This document shows positions 10,770 to 24,086 of a stretch of 64,000 bases of DNA, one piece after another. A model generated the notes under the pieces. It was not told the DNA's origin and made no database searches. It saw only the letters and a program-made list of their open reading frames with translations. The position numbers were made by a program, and so were the translations under genes. Origin of the DNA: Atopsyche davidsoni (Eukaryota; Arthropoda; Insecta; Trichoptera; Hydrobiosidae); contig JAILWY010000002.1 in assembly GCA_022113835.1 (NCBI GenBank), positions 11,882,501 through 11,946,500 of the forward strand, given 5' to 3'. Within the stretch, counting starts at the first letter, position 1. Every line of letters begins with the position of its first letter.

Positions 10770-12240
10770 CTTGTTCGACTTTTCTTATTAAGCGTTGAAG
10801 CGTGTAGCTAAATAATTCTATTCGTTTCGATTAATAATTTTAAAATAATCAAAATGTTCAAACTATACAAAACAAGTATAGACACTTTAAATAATAAAAA
10901 AAATTATCGCAAGGAGAATAGTTTTTATTGAGAAAGATATTATATATGTATATACCACATTTCGCATAGAAAAATACATCTCAACCACGTATTTTTTAAT
11001 CATTAAATATAATAAATATGTTATATAATTTATCAAAACATACGCGGAAAAACCATGCAGTTTATTTTTTTGTAATTAAAAGACTTGTAATAGTCAATTT
11101 TTCATTAATTTATGTTGTTAAAATATTCTTATAGATAAAATTATACCCGGTTTCATTTTGACATACCCAAAAAAAATATTGTTATTTGTGATAAATTTAA
11201 AAAAAATTCCAGAAAATAATTTATATTTAACGAATGTAAATAACAGATTTACAAATAACTAATTTGACAGAGCAGTCACGAAACGCCCATGTGCTGTACC
11301 GATTTAATATAATTTTACGTCATTTTTTTTATAAATTGCTTATTAAATTATGCTTAGACACAATAATTGCTTAATGACATTAAACGATTTGCTGGTTTAT
11401 ACTTTTGAGATAGAAATCACTGTAATTATTGTACTTCTTGCCGAATTTCACTTGTCAAATATCACAAGTTAATCGAAATAGATCTCTCCAGCCCATAGCG
11501 TTTTGTTCTAGTTTTTTTTTTATATTTAATAACACAGTGTGCATTACAGTACACGTTTCTCTTCGATTGGCGTGCAATAGGCAGTAGTCATGACCAACGT
11601 TCTAAAAAACGCATCTGGTTCAACAGAACCACTTTTTACGACGTCTTTCGTCTACTGTCTTGAAATTATCATAATCTGTCGCTGATTGACTTTGCGACAC
11701 TCAGAGTGTAAGTCATTCGATCGATTGGCAGTATACCAACTAAGCTTCACCTGTCTACATTTGTACTTGGTAAAATCTATATTTACATCAGTTAAACGTA
11801 GTGATTTTTTGAATATAAGGATTTAAGTTATTTTTAACATAAAAACTACTCACTGTATTATTCAATATATTTTAACTGTATAAAATAGCCACTTATTTTG
11901 CTATTGGATTGCTAGTATACTAGTTTCAGTTTATATACCTGGTTTACTATTGTGTTGTTGTAAAATTATTAAAGGATTCCTTTAATTTAAAAGTGGAGAC
12001 TTTAAATTCAGATTTGATCTGAAAACTCCTTGATTGTTGAACAATTATGCTAACCGCATTTGACCACGAAACGATTTTGGTATTTAACCTAACCAGTTTT
12101 AAAATTCAAACGAATTATTTTCTAAATGTTACTTATATGTTTTTAAAAAGAATTAAATTAAAAACCGCACTTATATTTTAATTAAAACAACTTAACATGC
12201 TAAGAAATTTAAATATATACGTAGCCAAAAACAGGCGCAT
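10770..12240. other. No gene seen
   Basis: AT-rich DNA with no recognised repeat or exon. Confidence 0.5.
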
Positions 12241-12249
12241 CGAATATGT

Positions 12250-12432
12250 TCAATTTTCTCGATACTTTTTTTGCAACAATTGACGTCTGGAGTGCCATGT
12301 CGTCACCGTATTTGGCCACCAATAAAGAATGCTATTCACTCTGGCCTGCATCAGCAAGTCGGCAGGCATTTCGTTGGTGATATTCTCCATCACGATAGTC
12401 GAGTCTTCCAAATCGGAATTCGCTGACACCAT
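12250..12432 (-). CDS. 60-codon protein-like ORF, doubtful
   Basis: The frame reads MVSANSDLEDSTIVMENITN, EMPADLLMQARVNSILYWWP and a basic end, to TGA. Composition is more protein-like than most short frames here, with an acidic start and a Trp pair. No homology or splice sites were recognised, and a second minus frame overlaps it. Confidence 0.22.
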   Translation of the reverse strand: MVSANSDLEDSTIVMENITNEMPADLLMQARVNSILYWWPNTVTTWHSRRQLLQKKYREN

Positions 12433-12959
12433 TTCTCACATACAAAACAACCCAATAATTTTCGGTTGTATTTAACCAGTTTTTTTGCTGTTCGTTTCCG
12501 TACAATTCACATATAAATATTTTATTACGGTCGGATCGTAAATTATAGTTTTTTTTTTTTAAATATATATTGATTGCCTCCAAGAATCGATTTCAAAAAC
12601 CGCACTGGGAATCTCCCCAAAGAAGTTGTTGGAGGTCAGTTATCGATAGTATGCTGAAAAAGGCGGATGTCTTCTAAAGGGAATTTATGATTTTTATTGT
12701 TGATTCCATTAGCGGGAGATATCCAACTCAGGTTATTAAAATTATCTATCGATTACTACTCTGTTAGAATTGTATGTTTTAAACGGAAAATATTTTAACT
12801 GCAAAACCAATTGCGCCTATATCAATTTAAGCAACTTTCAAGGTCTTTCTACGTCTGATGAATCGTAGTCTGCTAGCCGTTTGGCTATTCATATTTGTTT
12901 GAATGTGTGCACTAGTGTGACTTTGTCTTGTTGTATGAAAATAAGCACATATTTTAAAA

Positions 12960-13020
12960 ATAAAATTTGGGCTTGAATCCTGTACCCAATAACCACTAGA
13001 CCACGAGGCTATTCAATATA
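12960..13020 (-). repeat. tRNA-derived SINE fragment
   Basis: On the minus strand CGTGGTCTAGTGGTTATTGG (A box) and CAGGATTCAAGCCC (B box) are close together, giving a compressed tRNA-like head. Confidence 0.5.
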
Positions 13021-13029
13021 ATGAGTACA

Positions 13030-15140
13030 TTTTTTTTTTGTCTGTTATTTTTTAAGAAATGAGAAGTGGAGAATTAAAACCGTAAATAAATCTAAAATGT
13101 AACCATTCATAAATTTGTCTTGACCGTGCTCATAATCAAGCAGCCTCTCGAGTGTTTTCAAAATCTGTAGTCAACATCTCAATACTGAAGTGTAGTTAAT
13201 TTGTAGACCGGAAGAAGCTCCCAAACTCACAGCTGACTTGTTAATTGAACTACTTCCTTTTCAGTCGCTGAAAATTCTTTGAATTCACGAACAGAGACGC
13301 GTTCAGGTTGATTTATAGTTGCGATGCTCACATTATGTTGTTCCCACGGTTATTACATCCCAACTCTTCGGGTTAACCATTCTTTTACTTGTGATTAACG
13401 AAGCCTCGTTTAGTTAGAATTACTCAGATAATTAACACCGGGTCAAACACCGTTCTATTGCGAATACCAAGAGATAAGGTGAGTTGAAGTGGTTTTCGGT
13501 GACACGGCCGTGAGTGTGTCATTAAAAATTAAATAGGAATAAAAAAATATATAGTAAGATTAACGACCGATATTGGAGCATCGTCATGTTTATTAAATCT
13601 TTAATTAAATAAAGGTAATCCCTCAAATATTATTTAAATTTGCCAATTCCTGTTTAAAAATTAAAGTAGATTCATTTTCATCTGTACGCGTGCTTTTTTT
13701 TCTGTTTAGTAGTTGTGTGCAAGCTTTGAGAGAATCTATCCTCTTCTTGGTTTTTTCTAAAAAGTATTTAGGTATCATTATGTGTTGAAACTTTCAAGGT
13801 CAACGCTTACAAGCCTGTTTTGAAGCAAACTGAAGTGCGAAAACTGAAGAAAACAACCTGATAACAATAATCATATACATTGAAGGATAAAATAAATATT
13901 TTTTTCTTTAATAGCTGTCTGTTGTTATTCACTCAACGATTCCAAGGTCAACCGCAGTGTAAACGAAAAAACAATTAAATCGATTGAAGCACAGCTCTCA
14001 ATTTTTTCTCTGCCTAAAAGAGCGATCTCCATATCTGATTTTTCCACGTCTTACTTGCATCAAAAAGATAATTAGGATATGAAGTTTTTAAAACTTGTTT
14101 GTGATGACGTCCGAAGTGAGGACAGGCTGGAGCATCGGATCTCATTATTCTTATCGGCGAGCGAGAATGCGTCTCTCGCCCCCCCCCCCCCCCTCTGTCT
14201 TTAGGCACCATACCGTGCCATATAAATGTGCTCGCAAATTACTACGTACGCTTCTTTCCTAAAGTAAATTTCACGGACTACTTAGCTAATATTAGAGTCA
14301 TCGTTTTATTTTTCGTTTTTTTTTTATTTTACTGTTGTATGTTGCCATTTTCTTTTAAAAACTCAAACCTGCGAACACACTTAGCGTAATGGCAAATATA
14401 TACTTATTTGATCATTTCACAATAACGTATTTGTTTTTTTGCAATAATATAATAGTTAAATATATATCATATAAATAGGCAGCTAATACAGCGGATTTTT
14501 TCATACTGTAACACTGAGAGCCATGAACATAGTATGACTGTGCTTTTAATGAGTTTTTTAAACGATTTCAATATCAAGAACACCGTTCATTGGACCAGTC
14601 AAATATATAAGTTTAATGAACATAGTTTTTGAAAGCTGTGCAAAATCATAACTCTACTAAAAAATAAAATAGTTTTATCGCAAAAGGTTTTCATCGCCAT
14701 TAAGTTTTATTCGTAGCTTTAAATCAGCATAAATTAACTTTATGTGCGGTTAATACATCAGAATACGCAATTAATATCGAATATTTTCAATAAATTTGAA
14801 TTAATTTTATATATCTATAAATACAATGAATTGCGGACTTTGCATATGTATTTATAATGCAACCGGTTTTTAGTTTGTTAATAATGACAAAATTTTTATT
14901 TCGAAATACTCCAAAATATATATGTGAATAAAATGAAAAGGTTTCTAAGACTATTGATATTTTGAGCTTTGAAATTTATAAATATTAAATTTCGTATCTA
15001 CGACAGATATGTTTTATTTGGAATACTCTTAGGCCGCTATTCGTATTTATTGATAAGTTTACATGTTAGGTGTACTTCATTATTATGTGTCGAGCTACGT
15101 TATATTATATAGAGAATTTTCAGACATTTCAGCTAACTTC
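13030..15140. other. No gene seen
   Basis: AT-rich; a balanced-composition segment at 13270-13510 contains a donor-like GATAAG|GTGAGT but no bounded exon. Confidence 0.4.
14179..14193. repeat. Poly(C) tract
   Basis: A run of 15 C in otherwise AT-rich sequence. Confidence 0.9.
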
Positions 15141-15147
15141 ACGGAGC

Positions 15148-15185
15148 CCTGAAGATTGTCTCAGTGCGGAAACCGAAACATCCGC
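15148..15185 (+). repeat. Family B box-hairpin-GAAAC motif
   Basis: CCTGAAGATTGTCTCAGTGC followed by GGAAACCGAAACATCC. The same layout recurs at 43.7, 49.5 and 61.2 kb. Confidence 0.75.
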
Positions 15186-15409
15186 AAATTCTAAATATAG
15201 CGCATTTACGGCCAAAAACGGCTATCAAAATCTTCATATTAGTAAAACGCAGAAGTAATGTGTTTATTTAATAAAAACTAAATCATTTACTGCCACCACA
15301 GCAGCGGGCAGCGATTCGTAAATCTATACTAGCAGTTTTTGAATGAATAAAATAAAATTAATAAATCTCGCTTAAGTACTATCAAAACCTGCAAAAATAC
15401 ATTCGGTGT

Positions 15410-15700
15410 ACGTGAGTCAATTAATATCACCCGGTGCGTGTGTGGCGGGTCCGAAAGTATGCCGTGCGTGTCGACAAGTGTGGCCAGCGGCGCCGGAGGG
15501 CCGATTCCGTCTTCTAACGCGTCTGGGGCCGGGGGCAGAAAAAACGTGCCACTTCTGGGGCCCGCCTAAAAGTGATAGTGTGGCCCGGCGGAATCGAGGA
15601 GGCTGTGAACCTGCTACACGCCGGGCCCGGCTCTCGAATCGAACCTCTTGCCAATTAGGTGCCACTATTGTAATCGCCACGAAAAATTTTGACCGATCAT
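15410..15700. other. GC-rich block before the LINE fragment
   Basis: GC-rich, open in both directions. The minus strand carries AAGAGGTTCGATTCGAG, which resembles a tRNA B box, so it may be a decayed SINE. No exon boundaries found. Confidence 0.35.
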
Positions 15701-15734
15701 AAACCAGAACTTTAGGTATACCCATAGGTATGAG

Positions 15735-16140
15735 CTGGAGCTGATGATGAGACAGCACGCAGTACATTTGATAATTTGAAGAAAGTACTATGCTGAAGAG
15801 ATGTAACCCTGAAATCTCGATGGTGATTCACCAAATGCTGTATCGTCTCAGTTTTTTCTTCGTGGAGTCGAAGCTTGGACACTCGAGACAGCTACTGTGC
15901 GAAGAATTGAGGCTGTATAGGAGAATCCTTAAGAGACCGCGTCACAAACGAAAGTGTCTTGCAAAGAAAGGGAACTCTTGACGTTGGTAAAGAAGCGAAA
16001 GGCCACATTTTTCGTAACAATAAATATGGCATCCACCAGCCGATTGTCCAAGGAAAAGGGGTCATTGGATGAAGAAAGTTTACGTGGATGCGGAATTTGC
16101 GCCGGTCGCTGGATATCGGAAGTGTGGCGAGTTCTACAGA
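15735..16140 (+). pseudogene. LINE reverse-transcriptase 3' end, broken
   Basis: Read across frame breaks, the plus strand gives ARSTFDNLKKVLC, GVEAWTLETATVRRIEA, RVTNESVLQRKG, KERELLTLVKKRKATFF and KYGIHQPIVQGK. This order is the thumb/C-terminal region of arthropod non-LTR retrotransposons annotated as endonuclease-reverse transcriptase. At least two frameshifts and stops make it dead. It runs directly into mariner sequence. Confidence 0.75.
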
Positions 16141-16159
16141 CAACAATTGATGCGTTTGA

Positions 16160-16510
16160 AGCGAGCATTCATGACAATGCTCGGCCACATGTTGCTAAAT
16201 CGGTTAAAACCTATTTGGAAATCAGTGGATGGGAAGTTCTGCCTCTCCCGCCTAATAGCTCAGACCTTGCCCCTTCCGACTACCACTTGTTTCAATCGAT
16301 GCAGAATGCCCTTTTTGGAATACGCTTCACTTTTGAACAGGGTATCAAAAATTGGCTTTATTCTTTCTTGGCTTCAAAAGACGAACAGTTCTTTTGGGAT
16401 GGAATCGCCCGAAAGATGGGAAAAAGTAGTGCCTAGCGATGGACAATACTTTGAATAGAATATATTGTACGAATTTTTTATAATAAAGCTCCAATTTCAC
16501 GAAAATATTA
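16160..16510 (+). pseudogene. mariner transposase C-terminus, broken
   Basis: The frame encodes IHDNARPHVAKSVKTYLEIS, GWEVLPLPPNSSDLAPSDYH and LASKDEQFFWDGI, the mariner-family signature with the second catalytic Asp in HDNARPH and the third in SDYH. One frameshift near 16400 moves the end PERWEKVVPSDGQYFE into the next frame. The N-terminal DNA-binding part and the first Asp are absent. A 3' non-coding tail reaches about 16510. Confidence 0.88.
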
Positions 16511-16519
16511 ACCGTATAT

Positions 16520-19330
16520 ATTACAATTTATTCTGATTATAATTTTTTTTTTTTAATTTCTTTAACATCAGCTTATAAAATTTTAGTTTTGAATCCATTT
16601 CCAATTATATCATCTAAATTGAACAACACGCAATGACATTTCGACATAATGCTGGGGTGTAACCAGCAATCTACTGGCAGACCTTCATCTTGTAATGGAT
16701 CGCGTAAGATTTGTTTATATTCAAGTTGTCTCGCATTTGAAGGCTTCGTAAGACCGTTGCACTTTACCCGCCTTGAATGTGTTACCTTCGTTACATTTGC
16801 GTACAAACATCGTTATCAATACTTATTGCACACCTACGCATATGATTTTTTTAAATTATATATATGCTCTTTTTTAATTCAACTTAATTGCGAAGTATCT
16901 CATAATATAACCGCTATTACTATGATCTAATATTTAAATACATTTTCACAAGTAATATCTGTTTTTTTATTTATTTATTTAGATAATTAAATCAATGAAA
17001 TATTTTGGTTTTAATATATATACTGACTAATAGTACTGTGTGTAGTTCATATAAACTGTAAAGCATAACATGCTCTTACTATTAGACACGAACGAATACT
17101 TAATACTCTCATGTTGATACTTTAAATATAATCAGCAATATTTATTAGGTTTATTTTATTTATTCAATAAACTGCTAGTATTGATTTACAAATCGCTGCC
17201 CGCTGCTGTGATATGTATGGCAGTAAATGATTTATTTTTTATTAAATATACGCATTACTTCTGCGCTTTACTAATATACATGTTCTCACATGATAATAAT
17301 TTGATTATAAATGGTCGTTTTAACATTTACTGTATGTGTTTGGAGCTCGCCGCGAATGCATAATGGATATTTATAAAAAAGGTTTTTTATTTTGTTGTTT
17401 TATGTCTATCTATTTTTATATCAAAACATGTCCATTAAACAAGGCTATTGCGTCATATATATGCCATTTGGCGTATGGTGGAATTTCCCAAATTAAAAAA
17501 ATCATTAATATAAATCTCTAAATCTAAATTACAAATTCGTTACTAAACAAAAATATCAAAACACTTTTTCACTTTTTAAAAGAAACAAGTTTACCTGAAA
17601 TTTTTTATCAGAAATAAAATACAGATGTACTTTTCTATTGATATTTCGCTAAAGTGATACAACTTTCGTATTATACAAAATATCAATTGTATTTAATCTT
17701 CTACGTTAACTATTATAGAGCTTTGGAAGTTCGAATCCCTCTTCTTTGTAAAAAACATAAATCGACTTATATGATATTACCACTTTACATTTTTTACATA
17801 CCAAAAAGCTATGTTTGTAAAAATAATATCTTTTTTATACATCGTGCTATTAACTCTGTGGATTTTTAATACCTAAGACTTTTACTAGTGTTTGTAACAT
17901 CCAAATTGGTATTTTAAGACGCACGCCCTACTTTTTCAATAATTGGTCTCCACTGGAACTTCAATGTCAGTACAATTCATCTTTGACCAAATCGACACTG
18001 CCGTGAGCCCAGTTTACACGCCTTATATTGCATGGACAATTATAATAGATTTACACTTAATAAACAAATTTAAAACTTGTCGTACGGTGTCAAACTTTAA
18101 AAATTGCACAAAAACTTCCGAAGCTTTGTTTACTCTAAATAATTTATATTATTTAAGCTAGCATGAACCAAAAGGAGGTTATATTGTTACCGATAAGGAA
18201 TAAAGCTGACACTTGCTATGCTTGCACAATCTCAGTGTTTTGAGGGTCAATACCTTTGTGCGGGGATACCGTCTGGTCGATTAAGGCACCTGCCACGAAA
18301 AGTAGGTTCTATAGGTACCAATAGAGAAGAAAGTAGATGTTATAAACCGAATGGGCGAGATGCAGTTTCGGGGCATCAGCGGAGGCGCTCTCCCTGCGCC
18401 CAAAATAATCACCAGCCGAGACAGCTCGAGAGATTTACGGTTACGCCTTGCCCGACTCCATGTCAACGCCTCTGCTCGCTGCTGGAAGCCTGCACACTGC
18501 GCTCTATTAACGACCGTTTTAATTTTTGATGCTGTTATTATTAAGGTTACATATCGTTGATCCCTAATTCAGTCCCGTTTGTTTCAATATCTGCTTAGGA
18601 TTCACTCGTCAAGACGGAATCGAGCCCGGCGCCCTCTCGATCAAAAACTCCACAATCTAACTACTGAACCAACGAGCCAATCTATTATCTCGATAAAGTT
18701 TGTTTTTAAAACTATTTTCAACCACAACTATTAACTTTGATTTCATAATGATAATGTTTCCGAGGATTAAAAGTGACGATTGATATTTTAAATATACCGA
18801 AATCTTGGAATCACCCGTATCGGCTTTTATTCTCACACTGCGAAATTGTTGTATTGAATTGAAAAATATTTTTTCGGTCCCGCAAACAACTCTCGAAAGT
18901 CGCAAATCGGATGTTTATAACTTTTTATACAAAAAAAACAATATATAAAAATTGAAAGACTGCTGAAGTTGTTCATTGGTGAGGTGGCTTTTTTACTACC
19001 AAGTGTAATTTTAACATTATACCTGTTGAATGTTTTAAGAGGTTTTTGGTGGAGTTAACGGGGTCAAATATATTTTTAAAATGTAATTTTTTTTAATCGG
19101 TCGGTTATTATGATTGAAAAAGAAACTTGGTATCGCATCTTTCTTTCCGACATTTTGGCTGCGGTAATTTGATCATTTTTTGTAAATCTCTATTGACCTT
19201 TAAGTCCGTTCGTTTGGAAACAAATGCATCATAACATCCACGAAGAATCTTTAGAAAACAATAAATATGTTAATGATATTTATTGTTGGTTGAATCCCTA
19301 AAAGCTATTATATCTTAGGTGAAAATTAGT
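16520..19330. other. No gene seen
   Basis: AT-rich DNA. A GC-richer part at 18340-18500 is open in three frames without a recognisable product. Only the SINE at 18.6 kb is identified. Confidence 0.4.
18600..18685 (-). repeat. tRNA-derived SINE
   Basis: On the minus strand TTGGTTCAGTAGTTAGATTG (A box) and GGGCTCGATTCCG (B box) are spaced as in a tRNA. The body differs from the 10.2-kb family. Confidence 0.6.
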
Positions 19331-19350
19331 TTCGTTTATTGTAATATGTT

Positions 19351-19379
19351 GTATAGCGAATTCAATCAATTCGCTATAC
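19351..19379. repeat. Perfect 12-bp inverted repeat
   Basis: GTATAGCGAATT, loop CAATC, then AATTCGCTATAC. No host element recognised. Confidence 0.85.
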
Positions 19380-19636
19380 GGCATTGCTGTCTAATAAATT
19401 TCCATTTTCAGCGTCGACATTAATCTATGTAAGTGATTATTTTGACATCATCCACAGCTCGGATGGCCTGTGCCAGTGTTGTGATGAAAAATAATCGCTT
19501 AAGAATATAATATAGAAAGTCTGAACCGGTCGGCGGCACTTGTAGAACAAAAGCCCGAATACAAGAAAGCACTGCCGTGCTCGGCGCCAGGGCGATCATT
19601 CGATTTGATAATCCGCCCGTTTATTCATTCACGGAT

Positions 19637-20140
19637 GATAACCTAGAAAGCCACAACCGGTTTCTTCTTGCGGGCCGATGGGTTTTGGTTTGGCTCGCGC
19701 CCGAATCACGATCGGGCATGTTTCGTTCGGCGTTGTAATTTTTCACGTCTAGAACCGGAGAGTTGCGACACCGAGTCTTCGGTCAATATCAAACTGAACA
19801 GTGTTTAAATTTTACGGTAAAATAATACGCGGTTAGCGTCTAGCGATAACCTAGAAAGTTATATATTAAATTCTCTAGTAGGCGGGCTGACAGTTTTGGT
19901 TTCGTTCGCTCGCATCTGGCCGCGCCCAAATCACGATCTGTTTTTTCTGCCGTTGTTATTTTTTTACGTTTCGGGACGAAAATTTGCGACACCGAGTCTC
20001 CGTTGTTCTCGGGTCAATATCAACCGAATCGCGTTTAATTTTTACTAGAAAGCAGTACGCAATCACTGTTTATAGATAATCTAAAAAAACTAAATCAGAA
20101 TCCCTCGCATGTGGGCAGATGGGTTTGGTTTCATTCTGGC
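19637..20140. repeat. Diverged tandem repeat, 208-230 bp unit
   Basis: Starts GATAACCTAGAAAG (19637), GATAACCTAGAAAG (19845) and GATAATCTAAAAAA (20075) mark two full units and one partial. Shared landmarks inside the units are TTTGGTTT, CGCGCCC, AATCACGATC, GCGACACCGAGTCT and GGTCAATATCAA. The units are GC-richer than their flanks. Confidence 0.85.
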
Positions 20141-20149
20141 AATTTAAAC

Positions 20150-21870
20150 ATACGTATTTTTTTTACTATTAATATAATATATCGAATTTAGAAAAAAAAA
20201 TCAGTACGGTGATTTTTCTATACAATTTACGTTATTTATCGAGATGACTCTATTATTAATGAATAATTTTGATTGTTAAGGTTTTGAACTCACTGCCCGC
20301 CACTGTCAACTATTCTACACTGTCAAATACATGTATATAATGTTTTATGTGCTGGCTTTCATCACGGTGTATGATATGTTAGTATTGCGTTATGAATTTG
20401 TGTATTGGATTCAGAATGCAATAAAAAATGCTTGAAATATATTTTCAGTGACTTAAATAAATAACAACTTAACGTGAGTCGTAAAAATAAACGTACTATT
20501 GTGAAATAATGCCAGAGTTTCCTCGTTGCAACTCCGGTTTGAAATATGTTGCTTTTTAAAAAAAAAGTTATTTCTAATAAACTAAAATATCGATTGTAAT
20601 TTTTAATTCTTTTTTTCATTATTATAGGCCATAAATTTTAAGCTTCTGACAGCTTCACGAATCATATGAATTTTACTTTTTTAAAAGCAACAGAAACTGC
20701 ACCGATAGCGACTAATTGGAATCATCGTCATTAAAAAAATATAGGTTACTAACGAAAGTTGCTAGTCTCATTTTTACAAATATGTATTTAAATTACATAG
20801 ATCCGCTCGGTCGGTAAAATTTCACGTTGAATATGACTCGTCCCATTTGCGACCGGTCTTTCGTTCAGATTAGATAGTTTTTCAGCTGTGAAGTTGGTAC
20901 GTCGATGCGGTCTGTCCGAATGGCGGGTCCCGTTGTACTTTCGATGGAATAAAATTGAAAGCCTCGTTTTTTTAACCCCGCCGGTGTGGAGAGCAGTTAC
21001 TCTCCATTCTTCGGAGTTTATTCGAGGACAAGAGGGAAAAAATGGTTTTTGGGACGGGTAATAATTTACGGCACGTCGAATCCAATGACCCATTTTTAAT
21101 TATTTTTTACCGGAGACAATGGCCGTAACGCCGCGCTATTGTAAATATCTTCTTTTTTTGTATTTTTAATTTTGATATAATAAAACTGCGTGGTAAGATT
21201 TTGTTTGATAGATATTGTTTATAAAACCGATCCTTGTGTTAGAAATATCTACATTTGTATTAAGAAATATAATAGTCGATTCAATAACGGTGACTCAAAG
21301 AAGCATTGAATAAATATACATTTTATGTTAATACTTTCGTCGACTGACTTAACTTCGGTACCAGTGTGCGTCCAAAAGTTCCTACCGTTTGTTTGTATTC
21401 AGATCTATTGTAATATAATTCGATGTCTGCATACTTTATGATTTAATTATGAAACAGTTATGGCTAGCATAAAGTTATTGCGTATATTTTCGCTCTACGA
21501 AATGTGACTCGGACAATTTTTTTTAAATATTTCGTGTTGAAAATTATTCATCGCCGACGCGCCTCACAATAAAGACTTCAACGAACGGTTCGATTCGCGT
21601 AAAACCCGAACGATTTCAGAACCGAATTATTTTTTTGCGCAGTATAACATATGCACGTTTATTGCACACTCAGATGTCAAAATATATATTTTTTTTCATT
21701 TGATTCATCACGTGCTCATTCGCTATCGTCGATCATATTCACCAGTTTAATTACATACGAAAAGGGGGTGTCAATTTACTATATATCAAACCGCACTCGG
21801 TGTTTATTTATGTAAAATAATTCACAGTTGCACTGACCGGCCTTAAATATGATTGAAAAAAAAAAAAAAA
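20150..21870. other. No gene seen; balanced segment at 20.8-21.1 kb
   Basis: The 20800-21130 part has balanced composition, and a 101-codon minus frame covers it without splice sites; it may be conserved non-coding DNA. The remainder is AT-rich. Confidence 0.35.
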
Positions 21871-21879
21871 AGCTAAACA

Positions 21880-22160
21880 CGTGATGACAACACCGCCGCG
21901 GACTGCCAGGCTCGAGCTGAAACAGCGACTCGCTCGCTCGGAGGCGGAGAACCGACTGGCGGCGCGGGTCTCTCTGCGGGCCGAGCCGGGTCTCTGCGGG
22001 CCAGCTGGGTCTCTCGGCGGGCCCCGCGGGGTCTCTGCGGGCCCGCCGGGTCTCTCTGCGGACTCCGCCGGGTCTCTCGGCCTCTCATTCCGCCTCCGGA
22101 GGGCGCAGCGCCCGGGCCTGCGCGCGGAGGCCGCAGCATCTCAAGACCGTGATGTGGACA
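21880..22160. repeat. GC-rich block with ~20-bp minisatellite
   Basis: About six units of a GGGTCTCTGCGGGCC-type motif lie at 21964-22085 inside a GC-rich block preceded by a poly(A) run. Open frames exist on both strands only because of the repeat. The plus frame starts TARLELKQRLARSEAENRLA, which could be a coiled-coil remnant, but no splice sites support it. Confidence 0.6.
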
Positions 22161-22169
22161 CATGCCCCG

Positions 22170-24070
22170 GAGATTTTTGATTTTTTACGACTTCATTAAA
22201 ATAAATTATACATTTACTTAATTATTAATTCATTTTGAACGTATTTTTTTTTTATCTACACATTTATTTTTATCAGTAACTCGAATTTTATTATATTTAT
22301 TACCAAAGAACCGACTGTGAAATCGTTCTGTAAGTTGAAGAAGACATGTGAGTCACATTTGATATTAACACATTTACAGAAAGCTTTTAATTTTAAGTGA
22401 TCTTAATACACCATAAATACACTCGTTTCAATGAGGCTGTTGCGCAAGAGTCGGCCATTGTTAAGAGTGTCCGCGTTGCAGCGCGTGAACGATTTGTACG
22501 AATTACGTTACACCGTGGAAAACAATTTAAACACACGTCACGACGCTTGATTAGACGTGCCTGACTGTGTCCCAATAAATGCTAAAATAGCATTTAAATA
22601 AGCAGAGCTACTAAACTCACGGTGCAATTTTCAAAAGGAGACTGTGGCTTAGTACATGGCATTGCTTGCCTACTTATTTATTTTATTGCGTTGAATACAT
22701 ATAGTTTATTATATATAAATAATAAATATATTAAAAATAAATATATTTATAACTTTCCTGTTAAAACCAGTTTTACTTGTAACCATATATTTGCTATCAA
22801 ATTGGTCATTTTGAAACAATATCGAAGGTCTGTCGTTTCTAATGAGCTAGTTAGCATTTATATCGGCAGCCATGTGACAGTATTACGTCCTTACAAACAC
22901 AAAAATTATTTTTACTATTCATTTGTCAAACACTTATTATCAAACTGAATTATGCATAAATAAATATGAAATATATACAAGCTTGTTGTTTTAACTATTT
23001 TTAGAATTTTTGATTTAATATTTATTAATATTAATCGGCAGAGTAATGGAGCATTCGCGATATTTATTAAATTATTTTTTTAATGCATGCGGCTTAGCAT
23101 GCTAATGCTGATTATCACGGGGTATTTCAAGAGTTTTTATTTATTTTAGGATTCACCTTAAAATTAAATTTTTGAATTCAAGATTGAATTAATAAATATA
23201 GAATTTTAATTGAGCATAATTTTTTTTGGACTCTTCAACTTCTTCACAACTTCCTCGTGTGTCTTTCTTTGGGGGAGGTCGATGTTCATCTTACTGAAGA
23301 TATATTTATCCTGAGCCAGTTTTAGTTATTCGGCTGTACTCCCGAGTGGCCAATGATTATGTGATAGTGATAATGATTTGTAAGATATTCCGTGCTCGAT
23401 TTCTATCTCAAGCTACACATAACTGTGAAACAATTAATTATGTTTATAATTAAATAAAGTATATCGTTTCGTTTTAAGCGATATCAACATTGTATTCTCA
23501 GTAGAAAAAATATATGTAACAATATAAACGTTATCTTGTAATAACACAACAATAGAAGCAGCGCAGGTTTTTTTAAAATATGTATTTTTTTTTCTTCTAT
23601 AAGTCTATTGTGACACCTTCTATTCAATTGTTAACGAACTTACACGTGTTGAACCTGGCTCGGAGTGTGATACAATTCATTATCAATTATTTTTTTCATT
23701 TAAACTTGCCACCATTCAATGTTGCCTAAAACATAAATTGAACTCAATAATTTCAAATTAAATAGCATAACAAAAGATCCAATAAAATCATTCAAATATC
23801 AAAAGTAGGCTAATATAACAATCACATGCTCTATGATTAGTTTATAAAAAACTTTGTTTTATTATTTGTGTAGTTTCAAATATGTTTTTTAAATTATTTT
23901 TATTACAATGTTTTAATTTTTTTTTATGATTTATCCTTAATATGTTAAACTTATTGTTTACTTCGATTGATGGGGCTCGAGTGAAAGCGGCCCGGCGGGG
24001 TGCGGCGGATTAGTATTTCAAGAGCGTCCACCGACCACTTTCTTTATTCGCCTCTCGGTAATGTACTGTA
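22170..24070. other. No secure gene
   Basis: A coding-like 130-bp patch at 22430-22560 is open in two plus frames (one reading RLLRKSRPLLRVSALQRVND), but exon boundaries are unclear. The rest is AT-rich. Confidence 0.3.
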
Positions 24071-24086
24071 ATACCTGTAATACAGG

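Noticed and set aside
17725..17745. GTTCGAATCCC, a B-box-like sequence
   Set aside because: No A box or stems at tRNA spacing.
22430..22560. Possible receptor-like exon
   Set aside because: Two frames equally open, no bounded splice sites, no secure similarity.
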